From: Chondrus crispus
Lineage: Eukaryota; Rhodophyta; Florideophyceae; Gigartinales; Gigartinaceae
Reading direction: 5' to 3'
Assembly: GCF_000350225.1 (NCBI RefSeq)
Contig: NW_005178973.1
Span: forward strand, 122,427-186,426
Length of the DNA stretch: 64,000 nucleotides
The position numbers were made by a program, and so were the translations under genes. This document shows positions 11,601-22,054 of this stretch, in pieces. The stretch's first letter is position 1. Every line of letters begins with the position of its first letter. Below the pieces are notes generated by a model. The model was not told the DNA's origin. It was given only the letters and a program-made list of their open reading frames with translations, and searched no databases.

Positions 11601-13916
11601 CTAGCGGATAGCGTCATTCGGGGTTACGCGGGACCCCGGTTCGTAGTAATGCGGAGGACAGTACCCCGGATACGGAGGGGCTTCGCCTTCCACCTCCGCG
11701 AGGCTGGGCATCGCGAGGCGGATGTCCTGGGCGTCGACGCGCGCCGCCTCGTCGCGAAGATCGTAAGCCCGAGACCAAGGAGGGTCGGTCCCGTAGTTCG
11801 CATACGGGTCGCGGACTACGGGCGCGATCGGACCGCGAAGAAAAGCACTCCCTGCTGGCGAGGGCATTGAACAAGACGCCCGAAGACTATCGAGCTCGCG
11901 GCGGTAGCGCTCACGGTCGTGCCGCGCGCGTTGGTACGCCGCCTGCAGAGACGTCAACTCGTGATGTAACCGCTGTAGTTCCGGCGACCGCGCCTCCAAG
12001 TCGTGACGAAGGCCCTGCGCCTCGTCGCTCCGAGCCAGAAACCAGGCCCCTAGGGTGCTGATAACCCCACCCACGGTCCACGAACGATGGCTGGCCGCAC
12101 CCAGAGCTCGCGTTCATTCGGGAATGGCCGCCAGCTCCTCTTGGGTGAGTACGAGGGCGCGCACGAAGCGCGCATGCGCAAGCTCTTGCCTCACTAAGTC
12201 AAGAGGTGGGACAGGGGGTACGACTTGCGTGGGCGCGGCGCCCTCCGGGGACCCGTGAGTATTGACAAACGGCGCCACGAGAAAAGGGTTAAGGACGAAG
12301 CCAACGGGATCCGTCCCCACGGCATCGAGGTCCTTGTAGCGCTTTCGTCGGCCACGTCGGCTTTCGGAACCGACGCCTCCCCTCCTCCCCGTATTACCGA
12401 CGACTGGGTGAATTGGAGAGGGGCGCGCGACAAAAGCATCACCGGTCGGTTCGTACGAGAGGTAGGAGCTCCGTGTTCCCGTGGTGTAGTCTAAACACGT
12501 CAGATGGTGGCGCTCGCTGACTTCCCCAGCACGAGACATGAGCGCAACCGCGTGGCCAAACGTCCACGGGACATGACACGAGCCGTGCTCCGAAGGGTGA
12601 CGGGCCACATCGGGAAGAGTGGACGCGACCCGCCCCACGAACGTGATGACCGGGCCCGGCTGGAGAAACACCCGCGTGTGCGCATGCACCTCAGCCATAA
12701 AGCCGCAGCATACGGACCACGCCTACTCGCGTCAGTAATTGTACGCGAGCCGCGATTGGGCTGGGTGCTGCCGATCCGCGCAGGCATAACCGAAATGTTT
12801 CAACACGGGAGGTAGCAGCGGATGCATGCCCAAAGAGGGAAAAGCGTCCACTACGTCGAGGGGGAGCGGGGGGAATTCCTCGGACGACAATCCGGACGCA
12901 AAAGACGCCGAACGAACGACACGGCCGTCAGTCTCGTCCCTCCCCCGATACGCTGCCCAATCGTAATGGGCGAATCCCACTCCATGAAGGCGCATAAGAG
13001 AACAGGACGATTTCTGCAGAGCGACCAACGGCTGTGTGTACGCGAACGGGCGAGGGGAGACGTACAGCAATGACACTTCGGGTAGTAGGAATCGTCGCGG
13101 ATCGATCTGCTCCGGACTGGACAGGTACGAACCCATCCGGTCCACGTACGTCACCTCTGCGACACTGTACGCAAACGAACGATCGCCAGGCAGCTCGTCG
13201 GGCAGCTGGTATCCGGAACCGCCGCCCTCCTCTATTAACCGATTCAAGGACGCGGACGCCTCCTTTGCACGCCCAGTCTCGTAAACCTTCAGGACACGGG
13301 CTAAGTCCAGTCGAAGCCTCGCCCGCGCCACCACCTTCTCGATAGCCACCCCCGAGCGACCCTGATGCCGCCACGGGCACTGGAGGTCGCTGAAGGAAGG
13401 CAGCGCTAGGTCTACTGATGGCGACCCCAACCACTGGGTCGTGGACTCGCCCTCCCCCTTTCCCACGTCGGCAACAGGGTAGCGCATGGCCGACCGTGCT
13501 GGGGACTGGCGAGTCAGACGAGCAGTTACCTCCGAACCTCGCGCCTCTGGCGCTGGCGCAGCAGCCGTGTCGTGCGCAATCGCGCCAGCTGTAGCAAAAC
13601 GTACAGCACCACCAGCGGACGACGCTTGGGCAGGACGAAAAGACAAGACGGGTCTCCCGGAATCTGAGGCCTGAGCCACGAGCTCGACGGAGACAGTAGA
13701 CGACCGGCTCCTCGTCCTTTGAAAAGGCGGGCGTGTCGTAGTCTCCGCGACGCTCTCGGTACCGCCGGACGCCACGACGTTCGACGGCGACCCCGACAAT
13801 ACCGCAGCACCAGAGGGCGCGACCCGAGGGTCCGGAGGTCCGGGCACGGCCGCCGCGACGATAAGCGGCGGCAACGGCAACGGCAGCGGCGATTGTCCCG
13901 GAGTTGCGTCGCCCAT
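11601..13916 (-). pseudogene. long decayed antisense ORF in the 3' part of a Ty3/gypsy element
   Basis: Starting at the ATG at 13916 (MGDATPGQSP), one minus-strand frame runs about 770 codons to 11601 with only a few stops: two close together near 12730, one at 12114 and the end at 11601. The first part is Pro/Ala/Ser-rich, the middle is mixed and globular-looking, and the last part (12074-11601) includes a charged, heptad-like stretch that could form a coiled coil, then a Pro/Tyr-rich tail. It lies between the integrase and the 3' LTR, on the opposite strand to pol. That is the place of the antisense ORF at 59219-60462. I do not recognise the protein, and similarity between the two antisense proteins is not convincing by eye. 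Confidence 0.55.
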
Positions 13917-14167
13917 GTCTATACCAGGGGACGCGCAGAGTCGAGCGAAGAGGACGGTGTTGGACGACCAAAAGGGAGCGGCAGGGAAGCGAACAAGTGG
14001 AAACCGGCGAGCCACACGGGCAAGGCGAGAGCGGCGGCACGGGGAGTGAAGGCGGCACAGGCCAGCACGGAGGGACACGAGCGAGTGTGACCGCCGTTGG
14101 GACAGGACAGGCGAAAGAGAAGGAACACGATCAACAAGCCCAGGAGTGAACGTGGACGGTCACTCTT

Positions 14168-14180
14168 GAGAGGGGGGTGA
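14168..14180 (+). promoter_or_regulatory. polypurine tract of gypsy element
   Basis: The purine run gagaggggggtga sits directly before the LTR start at 14181. A tract in this place primes plus-strand DNA synthesis and shows that the LTR to its right is the 3' LTR of a plus-strand element. Confidence 0.75.
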
Positions 14181-14772
14181 TGTGGTATAACCCCAAACGG
14201 AAATTAGATTAGGATTAGATCAGGGACAGTAAGGCTCGAGCCTTACAGCTACGCGCGCACACACGTGTCCTCCACGTGTACGGGACGCGTACTACACGTG
14301 GACTGTCAGCCCCGACGGCTGACAGCGTTACCGTGTCGGTCGACCGGCACTACTGTAGAGTTATAATAGACTACAATGTACATTAAATATGAGCGGACCG
14401 CCGGCGGTGGAGGACGACAAGCACGGACTTGTCAAGGATCCTCCACCTTGGTCCGCCCGATTACTATCAGGTACTTCCGTCCGGTTTACCAAGGAGTAGC
14501 ACCGCGCGCGGGTTGAGGACGGGCGCAGCACGCCCACTAGCCGGCTCCGCCTCCGCCCGTCGGTACTGGATCGTCACCCAGTACCGCTCCGGGGCGTCGA
14601 GGCGTAGAACCGCTCGCGCGTGCGCGCGTCCTCCCCGACGCCGCTCTACCACCGCTACCTCGAGCCCGTGCTCGGTACCGTGAGTGGGCCGTGCTTCTCT
14701 CTTCCCGCCGATCGAGGTCTTTCCGAACTGTCGGTACTCACCCTCCTCATCGTTGGGGGTGATTATACTACA
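14181..14772 (+). mobile_element. 3' LTR, family B (Ty3/gypsy)
   Basis: It starts TGTGGTATAACC and ends GATTATACTACA, an imperfect terminal inverted repeat, and is preceded by a polypurine tract. The copy at 44113-44750 on the other strand shares the block order: an early AT-rich part, an ACGTGTAC-rich part, a paired CTGTCAGC/GCTGACAG hairpin, an ATTAAATAT promoter-like stretch and a GACCGCCGGCGG stretch. It interrupts the minus-strand gag that resumes at 14773, so this element inserted into an older one. The partner 5' LTR was not found. Confidence 0.8.
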
Positions 14773-15776
14773 AAATGTTCTGAGGAACTGGAGAATGGCT
14801 ATCGGCTGCTCGCCCGAAAATGCCACCGGCAACATGGTGTGGGCGAAACGCCTCGAATAGAGCCCTGTCTCTTTTGAAACTTCCAATCCACGAGATGGAT
14901 CGGTATTTAGCAGTCGATAACGACGATAAGATAACACATTTGTAATGCGAGGGTCGCTCAGTTGAAGCTCTTTCATGCCCGCCATCTTCGGCCCTCTTCG
15001 AGGTTGTCCGGATCGGACCACAAAACGATCTCCATCGGCATCCTCGTCATCCAGACTCTTGATCTTCTGCTGAAGGCGTCTCTTGTACGTCGCACGGCGG
15101 CTTGCTTAGTCACGAACTCCTGTAGTGATTTCCAGGGATGATACGGATCCATCGCTGTCATTCTGATCTGAGTACGAAGAACCTCTCTGTTGATGAGCTC
15201 GTTGTACAGGGGGTTCGTATGGATCCCTTCTAGGATCAACTGATCATTTGGAAAAATCTAGTTTGTGTTGCAAAACCTTCATTTGTCTTTCCGACGCTTG
15301 CACACGGGCTACCGGTGCCTCGTGGTTCTGCAAAGACATTGTGTCATCGTAGATGCCATATGCTTGGGCTGTAATTCGTCTCTCAGTCTCTTGACGAATA
15401 GCCGGAATGGTAATTTGTAGCTTCGAGTCGATCTGTTCAGAAATACACTCTTTTATCTGCGGCCATAAGTACTCTGACGAACCAGTACTTTTTGCGAGGT
15501 CGGTCTCATCTTGTGGCCCATCTGGCGGAGATGTAGGGGCCGTGGTTTGGGCTGAAGCTCCTGCGCTTGCTCCAATGCCGAGTTTGTTCGGTGAGTCCTT
15601 GGTCTCTGCGACCATTGCAGCTATAAAGGCAGGTTGTTGCCGTATCGGCGAAGTGTCTTGAGCTCTTAAGAGTCCATCGAGCGGGAAGTGGCGACACGGC
15701 GGCGTGCGAAATCCATTCTCCTCTTGTTTGACGGATCCATGTCTTCTTGTCAGCGAAAGTAATTGTAGTTGGTTAA
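14773..15776 (-). pseudogene. Ty3/gypsy gag, truncated by LTR insertion
   Basis: One minus-strand frame from 15776 to 14773 reads as gag with two stops (15244 and about 15105). Its C-terminal half matches the gag at 53020-54966: a YRRYRLLNTD stretch, then FSGEQPIAILQFLRTF, compared with FSGGDPINILGFLTRF. The first half is Ala/Thr/Pro-rich and then helical. The reading breaks exactly where LTR B begins (14772), inside the conserved core. The LTR of family A at 15777-16844 lies just upstream in the same orientation and may be its 5' LTR. Confidence 0.75.
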
Positions 15777-16844
15777 TGTATTGCAATACTCGTCTCGGGT
15801 AGGGGCGTGAAAGGAGGTGAGAATAGGAAAAAAGTTAGATGCTGTGGTCCGGGCTGGAGGACACACGTGTGCAACGATGCGCACGATTATTTCAATTATT
15901 TAATTCTATTTACAAATTGGATCTAGAATCTAGAGCCGGGAGCTACTGTACTCGCCCCGGCGGGGCTATATAGCATAGCCGAGTTACCAACCTAAGTGAG
16001 TAAAGGTAACCCGAGTTGCCGGAGTTAGATCTCGCCTTCGTCGAAGACCGCTTCTGTTCACGCGACGCGCTTCACTTCTACGCTGCTAACGACATCCTCT
16101 ATTGCTCGGGGTCCCATTAATGGGACCCCGAGCAGAAAAGGAATATTTCTTTTCCTTATCCTTTACCATTCCTTTTCCTTATCGTTTTACCTTTTCTATT
16201 TCTACATCTATTTTTCCCTTAATTGTGTTGGTTCCATTGGGGTCGGTTGCGACCGATCCAGTGTAGGTGTTTAGCCATCGGGCAAAACGGTGCGTAGCGC
16301 TGCTACTGTTTCAAGTTCCGTAGGAAGGCTGTTGTAACGACGCCTCCGTCGAAGGTCTTACTGTATAAGACAGAGTTGGTACCACCAACTGCGATCGCGA
16401 TCGCGCTGGTGAGGGTGTTTTTAGCCATCGGGCAACACGTCGGTAGTAGCGTTGCTACATGGTTACGATCCCGTCGGGTAGTGCTGAACAAGCCCCCGTC
16501 GAAGACCATGAATTATACGCAAGGTGCTGAAGACGCTCGTCGAGCATTGGCCTTACAACCCAGCGAACCGCGGTTACATTCTCGTACACAAGCCCAACCC
16601 GCACTCGGCGAGCACTCAAGTCTTCAAAATTCTCTACCACCATTATCCTCCCGGGCCGGGCATCTTTCCTTACCCCCCCCGTCGGAGTTGAGCTACCGTG
16701 GGCCGCAAGCCCACACAAGGGGAAAGGGAGCCTCGAACGCTCCGTAGCGCGTGCCATCGGCAGTGGTTGTTTCGGTTGCTGTTTTTCTTCTTTTTGTTTG
16801 ACCGTCGGACTGTGTTCGCGGCCTGCCAGGCACATTGCGCTACA
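15777..16844 (-). mobile_element. LTR, family A (solo or 5' LTR)
   Basis: Read on the minus strand it begins TGTAGCGCAAT at 16844 and ends ATTGCAATACA at 15777. The flanking pentamers are GTTAA (15772-15776) and GGTAA (16845-16849), four of five identical, as for a solo LTR with one later change. The gag remnant that follows at once in the same orientation argues instead for a 5' LTR. It carries the GCGATCGCGATCGCG block near 16388 and a duplicated GCCATCGGGCAA block (16272 and 16424). Confidence 0.85.
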
Positions 16845-17055
16845 GGTAATAACCTCTCCTAGGTCCGGAGACCACTGTAGTATAGTAGCGGTCGCCAGCT
16901 ATGAGCTAGCTCGAGAAAAAGGTAACCACCAATAGGGGATGTCCCGCGGTAGATTGGGACTGTGGCAGAGCAAAGGGGAAGTACGTCGGCCAACTGTAAA
17001 AGCACGACGTACTGGTCGAAGTGCGGACCCGGAATGAGACCAGCACTGGAAGGGG

Positions 17056-17856
17056 TGGTGTAAGAACACACAAAACAGGGGGAACCCGAGGCTAGAGACT
17101 AGCGCCAGACACGGGCGGAGCGCCAAGTAGCAGAATCTCCTTGAGGGAACGAGCAGGACAGATGTCAATAGTCCCGCCAAAGCTAGAGGCTTGTCGTAAC
17201 CCGCGACTTGACAATCGTCACAATGTAGGGAGAGAGAAATGGGTCGTGCGACAGTAATACGCCTAGGCTAGAGGCTAGTCTTAGCTCGCGTGGTGGCAAC
17301 GACGGAGGAAAAAGGAAAACAATAGAATTGTCGAGCGACAGTAATACGCCGAGGTTAGAGGCTAGTATTAACCCGCGTAGTCGCAGCGACGGAGGAAAGG
17401 AGAAGGAAATGGTAAAGGCAATAGAGCCAGGGAAACGTCGCAAGACAGATGCCGACAATGTCGCCGAAGTCATAGGCTTGTCTTGACCCGCGGTGTCGCA
17501 CCGTCGGAGGAAATCCGTTCCCAAAAGATCCTTGACTGTTTACTGTCATTGCTCGGCGCCGTCGCTTAAATAAGCGAAGTTGCCGGGTCTTGGACATTGT
17601 CCATCCTACTGTACTACTGTACTCTATTGTGCAATGCACTGTACTATGCCATTACTACTGTACCTTGTCATATACAACCTCCGGGCTGTAATGTATACAG
17701 TACGTCATCGGTCTGTAATGCTCACGTGTAGTTCGTCCGCCTGTAAGGCACACGTGTAGTTCGTCCTCCTGTAAGGCACACGTGTAGTCGCACGCCTGTG
17801 AGGTACCCGCGGCGGCCGGTGCTATACAAATTACATATCTGGGTTGTGATACCACA
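17056..17856 (-). mobile_element. probable LTR, family D, with minisatellite
   Basis: On the minus strand it begins TGTGGTATCACAAC at 17856 and may end TTCTTACACCA at 17056. A TATA-like palindrome, CGCTTATTTAAGCG, lies at 17576-17563. Upstream of it are about three copies of a 29-bp unit (CACGTGTAGTTCGTCC type, 17708-17805), and downstream a degenerate repeat of about 90-110 bp. Just past the proposed end, TGGTCTCATTCCGGGTCCG (about 17042-17024) could be a tRNA primer site. The right end truncates a Tc1 transposase gene. The exact 3' boundary is uncertain. Confidence 0.45.
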
Positions 17857-18082
17857 GACAACGCGGCAATGCATAGAAGTCATTACACTATGGATTGCTT
17901 GGATGCGAATGATGTTTACACGTTACCTTGGCCCGCCAAATCTTCGGACTTGAACCCTTTCGAGAACGTGTGGAGCATACTGGCACGTGCAGTCTATCAT
18001 AATCAACGTCAATTTACGTCCATTCAAGATTTGGAGGAGACGATTGTACGTTGCTGGTATGATATATCAGGTGACGTCCGCA
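17857..18082 (+). pseudogene. Tc1/mariner transposase, catalytic C-terminal half (5' part of split gene)
   Basis: The reading starts inside the second catalytic motif (DNAAMHRS) and continues through LPWPAKSSDLNPFENVW. Thirty-four residues separate the Asp from the Glu, which is the DD34E spacing of the Tc1 group. The N-terminal half is cut off by the LTR ending at 17856. The frame stops at SGDV where the inverted-repeat element at 18083 enters; the last codons continue at 20188. It is a dead copy. Confidence 0.88.
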
Positions 18083-20179
18083 ACGGCTAGGCGACATTCT
18101 ACCGCGCGGTAAAATGGGTGCATATCATACTAATTGGTTCCATTCATGATGGACCAGAAAGGGGTGTCCCACCTTGCTGGCATCATGTAGCCAATCAGAT
18201 GACGGGGGCCCCACCACGTCGATTGCAGCTCATTGTTGGGGGGTGCCCAACTTTGGCCCAACAAAAAGTTTGAGTGAGCGCTGTAGTCCCCAAAATGCCA
18301 AATCGCTTACAGAAGCGTGTGCACAGGAACGGTTCCCTGCACCCCTCACGGCCTCAAATCGTAGCCGTCGGGCGCCAATCAGAGGCCGCCCAGTGCCCAC
18401 TACGGTGACATACAGTGACGCGCAGTCACGCGATTTTGAACCCGCCATTTTGCCGCGTCTACATTCCCGAGCTCCTCCCCGCCCCGCCCCGCACAGCTCG
18501 CCGCCATGCCCTCACCCGCCTTCCTCCTCGCCTTTCTCCGCGCCCTGCCGCTCTGCCTCTCACAGGGCGCGCCGCGGCTGCGCGTGCGGCGCGGCTTCGG
18601 CGCCTCGCCCGCGTGCACCGCCATGCGCGAATGAAGCAGAAGGGGTCTGGCGAGCTGCTTGCGGAGCAGAGTTGCAAGGGGGACTTCGGGTTTCTGGCGG
18701 CGTGCAAGCACGGGCGGGGGGACGAGATGATGGCGCTGACGCGTGGAGGTGCGTTGCTGGCGCGGGCGCAGCGGCGGCACAAGCCGTAAGCGCGGGCGTT
18801 TCGAACGATCAACGTGGTGAACGTGCGCGTGCTGGACGGGCGGTTTCAGAACAACTACCCGGCGCGCGCGGGGACGTACGAGGAGTGAGTGGGCAGCACG
18901 CCATGCGCCACGACGGAGAGGGGTGGCGAGCTGACGTTGGACGTGCAGGACCCGATCACGGGGATAACGTCGAGGGCAGACCGGGCGACGGTGTGGCTCG
19001 GCGACCGGTACAGGAGCTGGGTGTTCTTGCTCAACCTCGCGCTCAAGCCGACGGTGCGGGTCAGGCGGCTGAAGGTGAACGCGGGGCGGTGTGGGTTCAG
19101 AGACAGGTTTAGAGTGGGGTTTTTACGGACGTGTACGGGAAGGCGCTCAAGGACGGGCCGGGGCCGGACGCCGTGGGGCAGTTCATGAAGCCCGGGTTTG
19201 TCGGGGGCATCCCCGGGAAGTTTAGTCCCGGGGAATATGGGAGGGGCATGTAACATGCAGGGATGGAGCAGAAGTTCATCTTGCCGCATGGATATGGGAT
19301 CAATCATTACGTCAACTAGGCGCAGCTAGGGGGCGGTTTTCAGGCGGTTGCGGGGCGAGGAGATGGTCGTGGGGCGGATGGTGGGGAGAGGTATTTTATT
19401 GTAGAGCAATGGTTGGGTATCGGGTGTATTGTACTCGGTGTGGGATGAGTTGTGGGTTGGTTTAGACGGACAGTGGATGTTGGTTAGATGGTTGTCGCTG
19501 AGGGTGATGCGGAGTTGGGCTTGCAGATGTAAGATTTGTCAAAGGTGAACGGAAGTGAATGCGGAGCGCCAGAAACCCGAAGTCCCCCTTGCAACTCTGC
19601 TCCGCAAGCAGCTCGCCAGACCCCTTCTGCTTCATTTGCGCATGGCGGCGCACGCGGGCGAGGCGCCGAAGCCGCGCCGCACGCGCAGCCGCGGCGCGCC
19701 CTGCGAGAGGCAGAGCGGCAGGGCGCGGAGAAAGGCGAGGAGGAAGGCGGGTAAGGACATGGCGGCGAGCTGTGCGGGGCGAGGCGGGGAGAAGCTCGGG
19801 ATTGTAGACGCGGCAAAATGGCGGGTTCAAAATCGCGTGACTACGCGTCACTGTATGTCACCGTAGTGGGCACTGGGTGGCCTCTGATTGGCGCCCGAAG
19901 GCTACGATTTGAGGCCGTGAGGGGTGCGGGGAACCGTTCCTGTGCACTCGCTTCTGTAAGCGATTTGGCATTTTGGGGACTACAGCGCTCACTCAAACTC
20001 TCTGTTGGGCCAAAGTTGGGCACCCCCCAAAATGAGCTGCAATCGACGTGGTGGGGCCCCTGTCATCTGATTGGCTACATGATGCCAGCAAGGTGGGGCA
20101 CCCCTTTCTGGTCCATCATGTATGAAACCAATTAGTACGGTATGCACCCATTTTACTGCGCAGTAGAATGTCGCCTAGC
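18083..20179. mobile_element. 2.1-kb element with about 0.6-kb terminal inverted repeats, inserted in Tc1
   Basis: The left arm (18083 to about 18700) and right arm (about 19560 to 20179) are inverted copies of each other: GGCTAGGCGACATTC at each end, then TAAAATGGGTGCATA, and so on inward to CTTCGGGTTTCTGGCG. CGTCCGCA occurs at 18075-18082 and 20180-20187, so a 7-8 bp target duplication is likely. No transposase is visible inside. The arms are GC-rich inward and contain gene-like codons, as in non-autonomous elements that have picked up host DNA. Long arms and 7-8 bp duplications point to a foldback, hAT-like or Mutator-like mover; I cannot choose between them. Confidence 0.85.
18631..19315 (+). 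pseudogene. captured gene fragments inside the inverted-repeat element
   Basis: From the end of the left arm through the loop, plus-strand readings look protein-like but are broken by stops and frame changes: MKQKGSGELLAEQS (18631 on), NVVNVRVLDGRFQNNYPARA (about 18810-18870), TLDVQDPITGITSRADR (about 18930-18980) and DVYGKALKDGPGPDAVGQF (about 19130-19185), ending near HGYGINHYVN. I do not recognise the family. The GC content and codon use differ from the flanks, so a host gene may have been copied in. The start of this reading is repeated in the right arm. Confidence 0.4.
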
Positions 20180-20187
20180 CGTCCGCA

Positions 20188-20261
20188 GGCGCCTTTTTGA
20201 GTCCATGCCGCGTCGTTGTGTTGCTGTAATTGAAAAGAAAGTTGGTACGACTCGTTACTAG
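20188..20261 (+). pseudogene. Tc1/mariner transposase, last codons (3' part of split gene)
   Basis: The reading RRLFESMPRRCVAVIEKK to the TAG at 20259-20261 is a typical Tc1 transposase C-terminus. Joined across the inverted-repeat element, with one copy of the duplicated octamer removed, it continues the frame of 17857-18082 without a break. This confirms that the large element is an insertion. Confidence 0.88.
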
Positions 20262-22054
20262 TATTTCGGCATCTGTTACAGTAGAAAATTTCTTTTGGTC
20301 CTATACTAATTTCTCCCGAAGAATTGGTTCTATGTCGTATTTCTATATTTGGTGAGCAAATCATGACAGATTTGTAAAAAACGGGAGCGGTTTCTTGGAT
20401 TACAGTATTCAAGTCTACCAGCACCGCCCCAGCCTTTTCTGTCAGCGTTCTGTATGCCGATGTGCACGTATCCTACAACGTGGTCCTATAAGTTTTCGGG
20501 GAGCGTATTTGAATTCTGACCTGGGGGCAGAAAGATCTTCGTATGAATTGCTTGTTCTTCCTGGTTGTTTGTACTGGAGCGCGCGGGAAATCCATATTAC
20601 GCCATATAACGTAAAAAGCGAAAACATTTCAAAATATAGAGATTTTTGATAACGAGTGTTGGCAGTGTTTGAGAGCTGCGCGCGTAGGGGGAGGGAAAAA
20701 GAACAAAGAAGAGAAATTTATTATGTTCTACGTGCTGGTCCCTCCTCCCGATTATTTTCTTGTGGTGATGTCCTCCCTCTTATACACAAGAAAAGACGGC
20801 CTCCGCTTGACGGAATAAATGCCTTTTTTCGGGAGATTTCTATCATGTACACGTGGTACACATGCAGACCAATTATTAAATTACAGATTTGGGTGATCTC
20901 TCAGGGTATGTCCTGAGGTATGTCTTGGTTTTTATCCTGGATATCCCTCCCGACAACGAGCATAGCGCTCCATTCTTCGAAGTTATCCAAAGACCTGTGT
21001 ATCGAGGGTCACACAGGGCATGTACTCAAGCTAAAAAGTTGTCGAGATCTTTTAGCATTCAAACAAGCATTCAAACTGGACTTCCCATGACAACACAATG
21101 TAACAACTTCAAAAGTAATCTACATTTCAAACAGAGGATCTTCATACTCTAGCATTAACTGCGAAATGTTACACACAGCATGAAATGATTTCTGTTTTAC
21201 TGGAATAAGGGAGGCAGTTGCGCTGACTGGCTCGTCGGTCGCCACCTCAACTTGAGTGCGGGCGCAGCAGCTTGGGGGCAGGAATGAAAGAGGTGGTGAC
21301 TAATACCTTGGACGCGCTATCTACGTCCCCACTGAGAATGGTTTTTTATTTTTACTAATCAAGGGGGGGCCGATGCCATATCATAGGGCAGGCTTCAAGG
21401 AAACACACTTGGGCGGGACAAGATAAGGCCGCGCCATGATAAGGCATGCGGGCGAGGGTGGCTGAGGCAACGCTTGACCATATGGCATAACTAAGACGCT
21501 GAGAGAGACGAGACTTTGCAGTACCAAAGTTGGTACCGGTGCGGATGGCAATTTGATGAGAGAGGGACTCGAGGACAGATGTAAAGGGGGGGCACGCAAA
21601 GATGGGACAAAAACTGCCAATTAGCACCATAACTCTGCTTCGCAAACACTCTAGGAACTCATTTCACTATCAATCAACCTGTCACGCCGTTACCAATGAG
21701 ACCTCTGCGCGTGGCGAGAATCCTGTAAACAGTACCGTCACAAGGGGACTAAACGTGCATTGGAACTGTTATGGACAAATGGAGAGGAAATTCTCAGAAA
21801 GATCGGACAACCCCAAAAATTGGCCCAATAATTTGCCTTCATTTCAACTAAACCGACTTTGCCACGTCACTTCGGTTCATCCCAATATTCTGCGAAACAA
21901 GCTCAAAGTGGCAACGCTTTCAAAGTGCGAAGCTTTGCCACCAATCGACGCTCTCCTAAGGACCGTGTTCTCACCTGATGCCCACCTCGTAACGCTTTTC
22001 CTTGACGTTGCGCTTTGCGTGATCGGTTTATGGCAGGCTGGGATTTTTTCTGAC
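20262..22054. other. no gene recognised
   Basis: This is AT-rich sequence after the Tc1 stop. Short open frames are present on both strands (for example plus 21602-22093, minus 21645-21355), but none has a recognisable domain. Part of it may be the untranslated region and end of the pogo-like element that follows. Confidence 0.3.

Noticed and set aside
18174-19112. 312-codon plus-strand frame through the inverted-repeat element
   Set aside because: It follows the left arm in a frame different from the better gene-like reading, and its Ala/Arg/Pro-rich text is mirrored in the other arm.
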